Below are positions 41,525 to 51,483 of a stretch of 64,000 nt of DNA, piece by piece; positions within the stretch are counted from its first letter, which is position 1; every line of letters begins with the position of its first letter. A program made the position numbers and the translations under genes. Source of the DNA: SIG603 sp963621245 (GTDB lineage: Bacteria; Bacillota; Clostridia; Oscillospirales; Acutalibacteraceae); contig CAVFCW010000001.1 of NCBI GenBank assembly GCA_963621245.1, forward strand, positions 310,001 to 374,000. The letters run 5' to 3'. The notes under the pieces are model-generated. The model ran no database searches and was not told where the DNA came from. It saw only the letters and a list, made by a program, of their open reading frames with translations.

Positions 41525-43285
41525 TTACCTTATCCAACCGTGTTTTTCAAGTGTATTTACTATTTTTTCTCCCTTGGGCATCATAAGCATATCATCCTTG
41601 GGAATTGCCCTCAAAAGTATAACAGCAGGAACATAAATTATCACTGCAAATACTATCGCAATACAGCAAGAAACTCTTGCGCCCAAACCAAACATTGTGA
41701 GCAGCGCGTTTACCGCCGCCGCAAGTCCGCAGGCAATAACTGCGCTCATAGTCGGTCTCAAAAACGTATGACTCATACTGAGTTTAACGCCGGTAATTTT
41801 CTTGAGCGCAACAATCTCCACTATCGTCAAAAAGAGATAGCAGAAAAGTGAACCGAGTCCCGCACCCTGAACGTTAATAATCGGTATACCGCAAAGAGTG
41901 TAGTTGACTGCGATTTTTATCACGAGTCCGATTACGACAAGCTTAACGGGAAGGTCTGCCCTGTCAACAGCCTGAAGCATTGAGGTTATCGGCGTGCTGA
42001 GCGCCGAGAAGATTGAACCGATTCCAAGCACGATAAGGCATCTGCCGACAATATCAGCGGCACCTGTTGAGCCGTAAAGAAGATAAGCTATCGGCTTAGC
42101 AAGGAAAGTGATTCCGAGGCCGCACGGAATTGTGACGATTGAGGTCATTCGCATTATGGTTTCTATGCTCTTTTTAATATCTTCTTTATCGCCCTTAGCC
42201 CATGATGAGGCAAGCGTAGGAAGTGCGCTAACTCCGAATGCAGTTGTAACCGTGGGAACGAGCATGAATATAGTCAGACCGTTGTTGTAACAGCCGTAGA
42301 GAAAATTCGGAATGGTGCTTAAATCGGAGAGGTTTTCCGTGGGAATAGATCCGTTGTACATGTTTAAAATGAGATCGGAGTTATTCGTCACGACCTCACC
42401 CAAACGCCTTAAAAGAAAGCTTGAGTCGACAAGTCCCGCAAAGCTCGAAACAAGAGAGCCGACAGCAATCGGAACGGCAACTTTGATAAGTTTTTTCGCA
42501 ACGATTTTTCCGCTTTCGGCGGGCGGAGAGTTAAGATACATCTCATCGGTTATTCCCATTCCCTTGCGGCGGTAATAAATCATACCGTATATCCAAGAGA
42601 AGAATGTGCCGACGGTGACGCCCAAAATAGCCGCTGCAGCCGCAAACTGATATGTGCGAAGTATTGCCGTCTGGGAGTTTACCGCCGTGCCCAAAAAGGT
42701 TCCGTAGGTGTTAAACTCGTTTGAAAAATACTTTACCGTTAAAAGTGCTCCCGAAAGTCCGAAAACAAACTTGCAGAGCGCCTCAATTACCTCGCAAACC
42801 GCAGTTGGTGTCATATTGGAAACGCCCTCGAAATATCCCTTGTAGATAGATCCGAGGCAGCAGAAAAAGATTGACGGCGCAAGGCACACAATCGAATAGA
42901 CCGCGCCCTCGTTCTGCACGTATCGTGTGTAGGGAATTGCACCGAATATCATGAGAAGCGTACCGACCGAACCTGTCACAAGGAAAATCGGAAGCGCAAC
43001 ACGCTTAACCTGGCGCATCTGATTATAATTTCCGAGCGCCTGATTTTCGGCAATAAGTCGTGCGATGGCAACGGGGAAACCAGCCGTGGCAAGGCTGTAA
43101 AGAACGGCGTAAAGATTATAAGCCGTTCCGAAATATCCCATGCCGTTTTCTGAGATAATGTTTGCGAGCGGTATCTTGAACAAAGCTCCGACTGCCTTGA
43201 CTATCGCAAGGCTTAAAGTCAAAATCAATGCGCCCTGAATAAAGCTTTGCTTGACTGCCTTACCGCTTGAGTTATTTTTTGACAT
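41525..43285 (-). CDS. MurJ/SpoVB-family polysaccharide flippase
   Basis: A 586-residue membrane protein with about 14 hydrophobic helices of the MOP superfamily (SpoVB/YabM/MurJ branch). It moves lipid-linked precursors such as lipid II across the membrane. The N-terminus reads QGALILTLSLAIVKAVGALFKIPL, here best seen as GALILTLSLAIVKAVGALF, followed by GMGYFGTAYNLY, both typical of the SpoVB branch. The gene order murJ-mazG-rqcP matches yabM-yabN-yabO of Bacillus, which suggests the YabM group. AAAGGA lies upstream of the start, close behind the terminator of the zinc-ribbon gene. Confidence 0.92.
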   Translation of the reverse strand: MSKNNSSGKAVKQSFIQGALILTLSLAIVKAVGALFKIPLANIISENGMGYFGTAYNLYAVLYSLATAGFPVAIARLIAENQALGNYNQMRQVKRVALPIFLVTGSVGTLLMIFGAIPYTRYVQNEGAVYSIVCLAPSIFFCCLGSIYKGYFEGVSNMTPTAVCEVIEALCKFVFGLSGALLTVKYFSNEFNTYGTFLGTAVNSQTAILRTYQFAAAAAILGVTVGTFFSWIYGMIYYRRKGMGITDEMYLNSPPAESGKIVAKKLIKVAVPIAVGSLVSSFAGLVDSSFLLRRLGEVVTNNSDLILNMYNGSIPTENLSDLSTIPNFLYGCYNNGLTIFMLVPTVTTAFGVSALPTLASSWAKGDKEDIKKSIETIMRMTSIVTIPCGLGITFLAKPIAYLLYGSTGAADIVGRCLIVLGIGSIFSALSTPITSMLQAVDRADLPVKLVVIGLVIKIAVNYTLCGIPIINVQGAGLGSLFCYLFLTIVEIVALKKITGVKLSMSHTFLRPTMSAVIACGLAAAVNALLTMFGLGARVSCCIAIVFAVIIYVPAVILLRAIPKDDMLMMPKGEKIVNTLEKHGWIR

Positions 43286-43310
43286 AAAACTACTAAATTC
43301 CTTTATTTCT

Positions 43311-43352
43311 ACTCAAAACAAAAAGGGGAATCGGAGTTTTATCTCCTTCCCC
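43311..43352 (-). terminator. Intrinsic terminator after the zinc-ribbon gene
   Basis: On the minus strand AAGGGGAA-GGAG pairs with CTCC-GA-TTCCCCTT and is followed by TTTGTTTTG. Confidence 0.75.
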
Positions 43353-43390
43353 TTAAAGTTATTTTGGTCAAAATTATTTTAGCTTGAGAA

Positions 43391-43912
43391 TTATTCCTCA
43401 GTAGGCTCCTCTGCCTTCTCCTCGGTCTCAGCACTCTCCTCGGATACTGCAGGTTCCTCTGTTGTCGGCTCGTCGTCGGAAACAATCTCAATCTCGCTCT
43501 CGACATCAACCTCAACGGGCTCTTCCTCAGGCTCCTCAACTACCGGCTCCGGATGCTCAATCTTAGAGCCGCAGAATGCGCAGTAAGCGGAATCGATCGG
43601 AATCTGTCTGCCACACTCGGGGCAAACTGCCTTGTTCTCAATCTCTGCTACCTGCTTTGCAATAGAAGATACCTGTGAGTAGAGATCATCGATCTCTGCA
43701 ATCTTAAGAGAAATTTCCTCCTCGGAAAGGTCTCCGTTCTTCTTTGAGTCGTATACATACTCGCCGAGCTCGCCGTATCTCTTGGAAATCTCGGAATTAA
43801 TTTGGCTGATTGTAAGTCTCAGCTTGGAAACGTCAATTACCTTGTTAACTTTTTTACCTGCAACATCTGCATAGTTTTTAACACTTGCGTATACATTGTC
43901 GAGAATACCCAT
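43391..43912 (-). CDS. Zinc-ribbon protein with coiled coil and acidic tail
   Basis: A 173-residue cytoplasmic protein of unknown function with three parts. Residues about 1-95 form a helical, probably coiled-coil region (MGILDNVYASVKNYADVAGKKVNKV onward, here noted by its start MGILDNVYASVK). A zinc ribbon follows with cysteine pairs in CPECGRQIP and CAFCGSKI (about 98-120). The last about 55 residues are almost all Glu, Pro, Val and Ser. This layout is common for a small Clostridial family without known role. The start at 43912 has GGAG 9 bases upstream; a GTG six codons earlier lies on top of the ribosome site and is unlikely. It has its own promoter and terminator. Confidence 0.82.
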   Translation of the reverse strand: MGILDNVYASVKNYADVAGKKVNKVIDVSKLRLTISQINSEISKRYGELGEYVYDSKKNGDLSEEEISLKIAEIDDLYSQVSSIAKQVAEIENKAVCPECGRQIPIDSAYCAFCGSKIEHPEPVVEEPEEEPVEVDVESEIEIVSDDEPTTEEPAVSEESAETEEKAEEPTEE

Positions 43913-43973
43913 ATCGTTTATCTCCTTCACACATAAAAGATGGTACCGCCAAAAGCGGTGAACTTATGCTTTG

Positions 43974-44002
43974 ATTATATAACACTTGCGATGTAATTGC
44001 AA
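43974..44002 (-). promoter_or_regulatory. Promoter for the zinc-ribbon gene
   Basis: On the minus strand TTGCAA (43997-44002), a 17-base spacer and a perfect TATAAT (43974-43979), with a leader of about 55 bases containing the small hairpin ACCGC/GCGGT. Confidence 0.78.
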
Positions 44003-44056
44003 ACCTATTATAGTCGCAAATTGTTAATTTTCGGTTAATAGAGCCGTTTTTCGCCT

Positions 44057-45016
44057 TCAAAGATCATACTTTGGGCCCAAAAACTCCCTTAACATACTCT
44101 TTGAGGGAACCAACTGCGTGGCTATCGGCTCAAAGCGCATAAGTTTTGAATCAAGCTCCCTTGCCTTACGGTAAGCGGGGCTGTTCTCCTCGATTTTTCT
44201 AAGCACGGGAATGGCGGGAACTCTCAAAACGCACGGCTCGTAAATGTGAATCGAATTTACCGTGTAGTCGGCGCTCAGGCGATAAGGTCTTATGTACTTA
44301 TCCTCACCCGCCACAACATCGTCCCACATCAAAATGGTCTCCTCGGCGTCGCTTCCTCTGAACTTCATGTCACGGACAATTCTTCTCACAAGGCGAATGT
44401 CGGACGCGTGCATGACAACGCCGTTTATGTCTTCAAGATCCTGCTTTATGCTGACATAAAGCTTGATAAGCTTATCGGACGGAATTCCCTTTGTGAACAT
44501 CGGGTTCAAAGCGTGAAGCCCCTCCATGATTATCATATCTTCATCCTGAAGATCAATCACGGTATCTTCTCCAACGGCACGAGAAACCTCAAAATCGAAA
44601 TGCGGAATTCTTATAACGCCCGAATTTGCCGCCTCTGTAAGCGTACTTCTTATTTTCTCAAGGTCGAGCGAATTTACCGTCTCGTAGTCGGGCTTTCCCT
44701 CGGGAGTTTTCGGAGTATTTTCCCGTCCGAGATAGAAGTTATCCATGGAAACGATGTAAGCATTCACACCGTAATTTTTAAGATAAGTTTGAAGCAAGTG
44801 CGCCGTGGTTGTTTTGCCCGAACTTGAAGGGCCCGCAAGCATACAAATTTTTATCTTATCGTGGTGAGCGCGTATATTTCTGGCAACATTCTCGAGGTGA
44901 TCTCTGTAAGAATCTTCGACCTCGGTTATCATTTTGAGCGGATCGGCTACCGCCGCGTCGTTAATCTGCTCAAGATTATTGATATATTTAATGTAGCCGC
45001 TTGCGAAATTGCTCAT
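44057..45016 (-). CDS. Uridine kinase-like nucleoside kinase
   Basis: A 319-residue P-loop kinase of the uridine kinase/phosphoribulokinase family. It has Walker A GPSSSGKTT at about residues 62-70, VSMDNFYLGR, HFDFEVSRAV, IIMEGLHALNP and RLVRRIVRDMKFRG. It lacks the N-terminal TGS/threonyl-tRNA-synthetase-like domain carried by the longer version found in many Clostridia, so it is the short form with about 50 N-terminal and 100 C-terminal extra residues. The substrate is probably uridine/cytidine but is not proven. Its start overlaps the end of hemZ by 29 bases and has AAGGAG 4 bases upstream, so it is translationally coupled. Confidence 0.85.
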   Translation of the reverse strand: MSNFASGYIKYINNLEQINDAAVADPLKMITEVEDSYRDHLENVARNIRAHHDKIKICMLAGPSSSGKTTTAHLLQTYLKNYGVNAYIVSMDNFYLGRENTPKTPEGKPDYETVNSLDLEKIRSTLTEAANSGVIRIPHFDFEVSRAVGEDTVIDLQDEDMIIMEGLHALNPMFTKGIPSDKLIKLYVSIKQDLEDINGVVMHASDIRLVRRIVRDMKFRGSDAEETILMWDDVVAGEDKYIRPYRLSADYTVNSIHIYEPCVLRVPAIPVLRKIEENSPAYRKARELDSKLMRFEPIATQLVPSKSMLREFLGPKYDL

Positions 45017-46457
45017 AAAGCTCCTTTACGCCGTCCTTTCTCTTGATTATCTCATCGAATCTGTCGAGATAATCATAGGAATATTTGAAGTTGAAAATTC
45101 TTTCAAGTCTGTCGGAATAGGGATCTTTAATCTTGCTGACTCCGCCCGCACCGCATGCCACAACCGTTTGACTTTCGTCCATGGTGTAAACATTGTAAGC
45201 GCAAGCCGTGCCCTTCTTTGCCCAACCCGTATTCTCAAGATTACCTATCATTCTCGACTGGCGGTAAAGATAATAAGGCTCATATCCCTCTTCCGTAAGT
45301 CTTTTAACGGAATAATCTATCATTTCGTCGGCAATATTTCCCTTGCCGTGGTAGTCCCTCGTCTTTTCCTCGTGAAAAATCTTCGCACTGCGTTTGAGCG
45401 CAAGCGAATGAACCGTGACGTTCTCGGGAGCAAGCTTTATCACCTTTTCGAGCGTATCGACAAAGCTCTCAAAAGTATCGCCCTGAAGTCCGGCTATCAA
45501 GTCCATATTTATGTTGTCCATGCCGACCTCACGGGCGAGGTGATACGCGTCCACAACATCCTGTGCGCTGTGCTTTCTTCCTATATTTTCAAGGACATTA
45601 TCCTGTAAGGTCTGCGGATTTATGCTGATTCTCGTTATGCCGAGGTCAAGAAGCGTTTCGAGTTTTTCACGGTCAATGGTGTCGGGTCTTCCCGCTTCAA
45701 CTGTGAATTCCGTGCACGCCGACATATCAAAGCACTCATAAACCTTTGTTATAACACGCCTTAACTGTTCTGCATTAAGCGTTGTCGGCGTGCCGCCGCC
45801 CATATAGGCTGAAATAAGCCTCAAACCTGTTTCTTTGGTCACCTTTGCGGTGTACTCAATCTCTTCAAGAAGTTTTTCGACATACGGCTCTATCAGCTTT
45901 TTCTGCTTTTCTATGCTTTGTGATACAAAAGAGCAGTAAGCGCATCTTGTCGGACAAAACGGAATCGAGATATAAAGGCTGAAGTCATTTTCTTCTATGC
46001 CGTCAACAATCGGAGATTGCACACGGCTGATTTTTCTTAGGAACTCCGTTTTCTCTTCACTGACAAGAAATCTGTTCTCAAAAAGCTTAACCGCCTCGTC
46101 CTCGCCGAGTTTTTTCTTGTAGTCGGCAAAAAGCTTCACGGGGTGAATTCCCGTGAGCATTCCCCATTTTGGCATGTAACCGCAAAATTCCGAGAAAGCA
46201 AGAAAAATCGTGCTTGTAATATTATATTCCTCGTCACTGTGGTCAGTGAGAGTTCTCTTTTTTGTGAGTTTCTTTCCGTTTCTTTCAATCGTGCAGATGT
46301 AATCGTCGCCGTCAATAGAAGCGGTCACTCTGTCATCGTCGGCAAAATCTCCCTCTTCCCCTATTTGCACGACTTTCAAATCGTCGTACGGGAAAAAGAG
46401 TCTTACCAAATTGCCTGCCTCGTAATGAAAGAAATCGTGGCTGATAAATAAAATCAT
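44988..46457 (-). CDS. hemZ: HemZ, coproporphyrinogen dehydrogenase-like radical SAM protein
   Basis: A 489-residue radical SAM enzyme of the HemN/HemZ family. The N-terminal about 160 residues are specific to HemZ. The core then has SIPFCPTRCAYCSF with the Cys-x3-Cys-x2-Cys cluster motif, the GGGTPTTLN glycine segment, EAGRPDT and SINPQTL. HemZ is annotated as an oxygen-independent coproporphyrinogen III dehydrogenase, but many HemN relatives have other substrates and no other haem genes are here. Its ATG overlaps the stop of the MBL hydrolase gene (TAATG), so it lies in the recJ-relA-MBL-hemZ-kinase operon, a common Clostridial order. Confidence 0.92.
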   Translation of the reverse strand: MILFISHDFFHYEAGNLVRLFFPYDDLKVVQIGEEGDFADDDRVTASIDGDDYICTIERNGKKLTKKRTLTDHSDEEYNITSTIFLAFSEFCGYMPKWGMLTGIHPVKLFADYKKKLGEDEAVKLFENRFLVSEEKTEFLRKISRVQSPIVDGIEENDFSLYISIPFCPTRCAYCSFVSQSIEKQKKLIEPYVEKLLEEIEYTAKVTKETGLRLISAYMGGGTPTTLNAEQLRRVITKVYECFDMSACTEFTVEAGRPDTIDREKLETLLDLGITRISINPQTLQDNVLENIGRKHSAQDVVDAYHLAREVGMDNINMDLIAGLQGDTFESFVDTLEKVIKLAPENVTVHSLALKRSAKIFHEEKTRDYHGKGNIADEMIDYSVKRLTEEGYEPYYLYRQSRMIGNLENTGWAKKGTACAYNVYTMDESQTVVACGAGGVSKIKDPYSDRLERIFNFKYSYDYLDRFDEIIKRKDGVKELYEQFRKRLH

Positions 46458-47089
46458 TATGAAAACATTCCGTTCATGTATGGATTATTTGCAAATTCAT
46501 CCTCAAGCGATGTGCTTGAACCGTGTCCGGGATAAACCGTAAGCGTGGAATCGAGTTTTTTCAGTCGCTCCATGGATTTCATCAAATCGGAGAAACTTCC
46601 GCTTGGAAGATCCGTTCTACCGACAGAGCCGCAAAAAAGCGTATCGCCGCTCAAAAGCACGTTGTCCGCAAGAAAACATGCGCTTCCCTTTGTGTGGCCC
46701 GGAGTGTGAATTACTTCAATCTCGGTTTTTCCGAGCATAATTTTCTCGCCGTCCAAGAGGGTTTTATCGGCGGAAAAAGACACCTTTTCTCCGCTTACCG
46801 CCTCGGAAAGATTTATATTTTCGTCAAGAAGCCCCTCGGCGTCATCTTTGTGAATAAGTATCTTTGCGCCCGTAAGACTTCTCAGTTTATCTGCGGAACA
46901 GATGTGGTCAAAGTGGCAGTGCGTCAAAAGTATCAGCTCGACATTATAGTTGTCGGCAATATATTTGGGGCTGTGGCGCATAAGATCGGGATCCAGAACG
47001 GCGCTTATTCCCGTTTCGGAGTCCGTTATTATATAGCTGTTCTCGTCAAGATAGCCGTCTGCAAAAAGTGTTGTTACATTAATACTCAT
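46457..47089 (-). CDS. MBL-fold metallo-hydrolase (glyoxalase II-like)
   Basis: A 210-residue single-domain metallo-beta-lactamase-fold protein. The metal motif THCHFDHICS (HxHxDH), HTPGHTKGSACF, SGDTLF and YPGHGSSTSLEDE give a complete two-metal site. It resembles glyoxalase II-type hydrolases found beside relA in many Clostridia; the true substrate is unknown. It begins 1 base after the relA stop and ends overlapping hemZ, so all are translationally linked. Confidence 0.92.
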   Translation of the reverse strand: MSINVTTLFADGYLDENSYIITDSETGISAVLDPDLMRHSPKYIADNYNVELILLTHCHFDHICSADKLRSLTGAKILIHKDDAEGLLDENINLSEAVSGEKVSFSADKTLLDGEKIMLGKTEIEVIHTPGHTKGSACFLADNVLLSGDTLFCGSVGRTDLPSGSFSDLMKSMERLKKLDSTLTVYPGHGSSTSLEDEFANNPYMNGMFS

Positions 47090-47090
47090 T

Positions 47091-49292
47091 TTAGTTTCTG
47101 TCTATGGAAATTACTCCCTTGATTTTCATCAATCTGTCGATAACTGCCTGCAAATGATCGAGACCGTTAATCGAAATTGTTGCTTCAACAAGGGCGTTCG
47201 ATGTATTTTTAATCTCTCGTGAATTTAAATTGTGAATGAAAATGTGCATGGAAGAAAGCTGCACGGTGATATCCGCAAGAAGTCCCGCTCTGTCGGAAGC
47301 GACAATGTGAAGTGTGCTCTTAAAGTCTTCCTTGACATCGCCCTCCCAGTGAGCCGCAACCCAGCGCTCCGGCTCGGGAGTTTTTGACATATCTTTCGGA
47401 ACATTGGAACAGCTCCTCTTGTGAATGGAAACACCGAATCCTCTTGTGATGAATCCGATAATCTCGTCTCCGGGGAGTGGATTGCAACAGCGTGAGAATT
47501 TAATGAGGCAGTTATCGATACCGTCCACAAGAACTCCGCCCGCCTTTTTCTTGCTAAGGCGCTGTGCCGGCTGAGCCGCAACAATATCTTCCGGTGCCTG
47601 TTCCTGATTTGCCTTTGTCAGCTTCTGATATTCTTCCTTGACCCTAGGCATAACCTTATAAAGACGAATTCCGCCGTAGCCAATAGCGGCGTAAAAATCA
47701 TCCTCGTTGGTTGCGCTGTGGCGTTTTCCGATGGAATCGAGCATATACTTCATGAGTTCGTCGCTCATGACAATTCCGTTTCGCTTGAACTCCTTTTCAA
47801 GCTCGGTTTTGCCCTCAAGTATATTTTCCTCTCGCTTTTCCTTCTTGAACCAAGCACGAATTTTGTTTCTTGCCTCACTGGTTCTTACAAGGCTGAGCCA
47901 GTCTCTGTTCGGGCCGTGGCTTGCGTCCTTTGTTGTTATGACCTCGATAATTTCGCCCGTCTTAACCTTATAGTCAAGCGGAACTATTCTCTTGTCCACC
48001 TTTGCGCCGACCATTCTGTTACCAACAGCAGAATGAATCGCATAGGCAAAGTCGATTACATTTGAACCTGCCGGCAGACTGATAACGTCTCCTCTGGGAG
48101 TGAAAACGAAAACTTCGTCCGGCACAAGGTCAGATTTTATCGAGCTTATAATCTCGGTTACATCCTCGCTGCTGTCCTGACTGTCGAGCATCTGATGAAT
48201 CCATGCAAGTCTCTTCTCAAGATTATCATCCTTGCCCGAGCTCTGCAAGCCGAGCTTGTATTTCCAGTGAGCGGCAATACCGAATTCTGCCGTGTGGTGC
48301 ATGTCCCATGTTCTTATCTGAACCTCAAAAGGAATGCCTTCCTTGCCGATAACCGTGGTGTGAAGTGACTGATACATGTTTGCCTTAGGCGTTGAGATGT
48401 AGTCCTTGAATCTATTCGGTATCGGACGATACATATCGTGGATGACGCCGAGAACATTGTAACAGTCGGTTATGCTGTCAACTATTACACGAACAGCAAA
48501 AATATCGTAGATTTCATCAAAGGTTTTACCCTGAACGAACATCTTGCGGTAAATTCCGTGAACACTTTTTACTCGCCCCTCAATGTAAGCGTCAGGGATG
48601 ATATCTTTAAGTCGCTCTTTGATTTCAGCCTTTGTGTTGTTGATAAAATTCTGACGGCTTGTGGAGCGTGCCTCAAGGTTAGCCAAAATCTCGTTGTAGG
48701 CAACGGGATCCATGTATCTCAAGGAGACATCCTCCATATACTCCTTGACGGCACGGATACCTAATCGGTCGGCAATCGGAGCATAAACTTCAAGGCACTC
48801 GAGGGCTTTGTCACGCTGTTTTTGAGGCGTCATATACTCAAGAGTGGAAAGGTTATGCATTCGGTCGGCAAACTTGATGATGATAACTCTGATATCCTCT
48901 GCCATAGCCATGAGCATCTTGCGGATGTTCTCCGCCTGAAGCTCCTCTCGTGAGGAGAACGGAATCTGAGAAATTTTCGTCAAACCGTCAATAAGCAGTG
49001 CAATGTCTGCGCCGAAGCTTTTCTTTATCTCCTCGAGAGTCATGTCCGTGTCTTCGACAACATCGTGAAGAAGTCCGGCGATGACCGACTGAGAATCCAT
49101 GCCCATTTCAACCAGCAGATATGCAACGGAAATTGGGTGAATTATATACGGCTCGCCTGATTTTCTCAGCTGTCCGTTATGACATTTCTCGGCAGTCTTG
49201 TAGGCTCTCTCAATGTTAGCCAAATCATAGTCTTTATCGCTGCTTTTGATTTTATCAATCAGTTCTTCATAGGTTCTTGTTTTTACTTCCAT
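47091..49292 (-). CDS. relA: Bifunctional (p)ppGpp synthetase/hydrolase, Rel family
   Basis: The 733-residue long RSH protein that makes and degrades (p)ppGpp in the stringent response. The order of domains is HD hydrolase (about 25-180, with LLHDVVEDT and KFADRMHNL intact), synthetase (about 235-350, with YQSLHTTVIG and FEVQIRT), TGS (about 385-450), a zinc-finger/helical part (SRCCNPLPGDEI), and C-terminal ACT (about 655-730). Both catalytic domains look complete, so it is probably bifunctional. It follows recJ by 47 bases. Confidence 0.97.
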   Translation of the reverse strand: MEVKTRTYEELIDKIKSSDKDYDLANIERAYKTAEKCHNGQLRKSGEPYIIHPISVAYLLVEMGMDSQSVIAGLLHDVVEDTDMTLEEIKKSFGADIALLIDGLTKISQIPFSSREELQAENIRKMLMAMAEDIRVIIIKFADRMHNLSTLEYMTPQKQRDKALECLEVYAPIADRLGIRAVKEYMEDVSLRYMDPVAYNEILANLEARSTSRQNFINNTKAEIKERLKDIIPDAYIEGRVKSVHGIYRKMFVQGKTFDEIYDIFAVRVIVDSITDCYNVLGVIHDMYRPIPNRFKDYISTPKANMYQSLHTTVIGKEGIPFEVQIRTWDMHHTAEFGIAAHWKYKLGLQSSGKDDNLEKRLAWIHQMLDSQDSSEDVTEIISSIKSDLVPDEVFVFTPRGDVISLPAGSNVIDFAYAIHSAVGNRMVGAKVDKRIVPLDYKVKTGEIIEVITTKDASHGPNRDWLSLVRTSEARNKIRAWFKKEKREENILEGKTELEKEFKRNGIVMSDELMKYMLDSIGKRHSATNEDDFYAAIGYGGIRLYKVMPRVKEEYQKLTKANQEQAPEDIVAAQPAQRLSKKKAGGVLVDGIDNCLIKFSRCCNPLPGDEIIGFITRGFGVSIHKRSCSNVPKDMSKTPEPERWVAAHWEGDVKEDFKSTLHIVASDRAGLLADITVQLSSMHIFIHNLNSREIKNTSNALVEATISINGLDHLQAVIDRLMKIKGVISIDRN

Positions 49293-49339
49293 ACATTACA
49301 CCCCTTCTTCCTTGTATACACAGATAAAAATCTTTCTTC

Positions 49340-51379
49340 TCACAGATTTTTGATAATAGGTGAATCGAATAAGTCAGTCTTTCCCGTAGTCGGTAAAGCC
49401 GTGATGCTCAGCGCCTCGCCGTATTCCTGTTCGGCAATAAGCCCACGCTCAATTAAAACATCGAGGCAAAGTCTCAATTTTGAGAGCGTCATGCTCTTCG
49501 GCATTCTCGACAAAAGCGACGTGAGACCCGCGCGCCAGCCGACTGCTCTTATCAACTTATAAAGCGGAATAAAATCTTCTCTTGTCGGCTTTATGTCGTC
49601 TTTTTCGGCATCGGTAAGATCTTCTCCGCGCTTAAATTTCTCGTAAATTCTCCAAGAAGATACAAGCTCGCTCATGTCCTGTCCCGAGATTTTAATATCT
49701 CTAACCTGAATGGTGAGGCTCATGGCTCCTCTGAACATTTTATTTTCGAGTGAAACCGCCAGATCGAGAGTATCGCCTATCTCAAAAGGAAAGCTTTTCT
49801 CGTCCATAGAGAATTTCATGCAAGAAATTCCAACCTCGTCCCTTGAAAGATTCAGTCTTAAATGATTTCCTCCTCCGAGGGCATTTATGCTCTCAAGTTT
49901 CATTCTGTAAAGGCCGAAAAGCGGAGCGGGATTTGCGGCTCCAAACGGTTCCAAAACGCTTATGCTCTGCGGAATTGCGGTTGTCAGCACTGACGGCTGC
50001 AACTTCAAATCTATTGTTATTTTAAGAGCCGGCATAACGGGATAATGAATTCTTGCGTACTCATTCATCGAGTCTCTGAACGCCGATATATTCTCGGGAT
50101 CGAGCGTGATTCCCGCCGCCATTGGGTGACCGCCGAACTTCTGCAAAAGATCTTTCGAATCGGTAATCGCTTCAAAAAGATTGAATCCCTCGACGCTTCT
50201 TCCCGAACCCTTTGCTACTCCGTTATTAACGGCGATTATCATGCACGGTTTGCCGTAACGCTCCGTTATTCTTGCGGCAACTATTCCGACAACTCCGTGA
50301 TGCCAGCCCTCGCCGCCAACAACTATAACTCTCGAATATTTAATTTTCTCGTCACTCTCTATAGACTGAATGACGCTTTGCGTAATTTGCGCCTCTACTT
50401 CTCTTCTGTTTGAATTGTCGAGGCAAATCTGTTCTGCAAGCGACTGCGCCTCGTCCTCGTCATTGGTGATGAGAAGTCTCACTGCCCTGTCGGAATCTCC
50501 CATTCTTCCCGTTGCGTTAATTCTCGGTACAATCGTGAACGCAACCGCAGTCGATGTGAGGCTTCTCTCGGCGGCGCCCGCTTTTTCTATGAGTGAACGG
50601 ATGCCGATGCGCTCGGAATCGGCAAGCTTTTCAAGTCCCTTTTTGACTATTCGCCTGTTTTCGCTCACAAGCGGAACAATGTCGCCGATAATTCCGATTG
50701 TCGCTATGTCGGCATATCGCTCAAGCAGTTCTTCGGGGTCTCCTATCTCCGTTTCAATCGCCTGAATGAGTTTGAATGCAATTCCCGCACCCGAATAATC
50801 ACGAAATTCGAGGTGCTCGTTACCCTCGACGTAAGGATCAACAACCGCTACCGCATCGGGCAAAACCTCGTGTGGACGGTGGTGATCTGTCACAACGGTT
50901 TCCATGCCGAGTTCTTTTGCGTGGGCAATCTCGTTCACTGAGGAAATACCGTTATCAACCGTGACAATAAGTTCCACGCCCTGCTCCTTGAGCAAATCTA
51001 CCGCCTGAATGTTCATGCCGTAACCCTCGCCGTCACGCTTTGGGATATACCACATGACATCGGCGCCGCTCTCCTCAAGGTAGGTGTATAAAATTGCCGT
51101 TGATGTAACTCCGTCGGCATCGTAATCGCCGAAAATTGCTATTTTTTCAAAATTCTCAATCGCACGCATAATCCTGTCGGCGGCTTTATCCATATCCTTT
51201 ATCTCAAAGGGATCTGTCGGGATTTCATCTCTGCCGAGCAGGTTGTCTATCTGTTCGCTTTGTGTGAGGCCTCTCACCTGAAAAAGCATGGCAAGCACCG
51301 ACGGAAGTCGGTACTTCTCGGCAAGAGAAATTACCTGTGCTCTGTCAAACGGAAGAACCTCCCAGTTCTTAATATTCAT
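49340..51379 (-). CDS. recJ: Single-stranded-DNA-specific exonuclease RecJ
   Basis: A DHH-family 5'-3' single-strand exonuclease for recombination and mismatch repair. The 679-residue protein has GDYDADGVTST, VDNGISS, TDHHRPHEVLPD, the DHHA1 segment GSGRSVEGFNL and GGHPMAAG. A C-terminal extension of about 120 residues beyond the classical core is present, as in many Firmicutes. It begins the minus-strand operon recJ-relA-MBL-hemZ-kinase; recJ (or apt) before relA is the usual order. The palindromic terminator at 51484-51569 insulates it from the his operon, so a promoter is expected in 51380-51483, but none is clear. Confidence 0.95.
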   Translation of the reverse strand: MNIKNWEVLPFDRAQVISLAEKYRLPSVLAMLFQVRGLTQSEQIDNLLGRDEIPTDPFEIKDMDKAADRIMRAIENFEKIAIFGDYDADGVTSTAILYTYLEESGADVMWYIPKRDGEGYGMNIQAVDLLKEQGVELIVTVDNGISSVNEIAHAKELGMETVVTDHHRPHEVLPDAVAVVDPYVEGNEHLEFRDYSGAGIAFKLIQAIETEIGDPEELLERYADIATIGIIGDIVPLVSENRRIVKKGLEKLADSERIGIRSLIEKAGAAERSLTSTAVAFTIVPRINATGRMGDSDRAVRLLITNDEDEAQSLAEQICLDNSNRREVEAQITQSVIQSIESDEKIKYSRVIVVGGEGWHHGVVGIVAARITERYGKPCMIIAVNNGVAKGSGRSVEGFNLFEAITDSKDLLQKFGGHPMAAGITLDPENISAFRDSMNEYARIHYPVMPALKITIDLKLQPSVLTTAIPQSISVLEPFGAANPAPLFGLYRMKLESINALGGGNHLRLNLSRDEVGISCMKFSMDEKSFPFEIGDTLDLAVSLENKMFRGAMSLTIQVRDIKISGQDMSELVSSWRIYEKFKRGEDLTDAEKDDIKPTREDFIPLYKLIRAVGWRAGLTSLLSRMPKSMTLSKLRLCLDVLIERGLIAEQEYGEALSITALPTTGKTDLFDSPIIKNL

Positions 51380-51483
51380 ATTATACTCTCAGCCTAATTT
51401 TTGATATGTGGTTATTTTAGCACCTTTTGTATTTCATTACAAGAATTTCCGAATTTTGAGGGCAGATTAAGCCTTGAATATGA

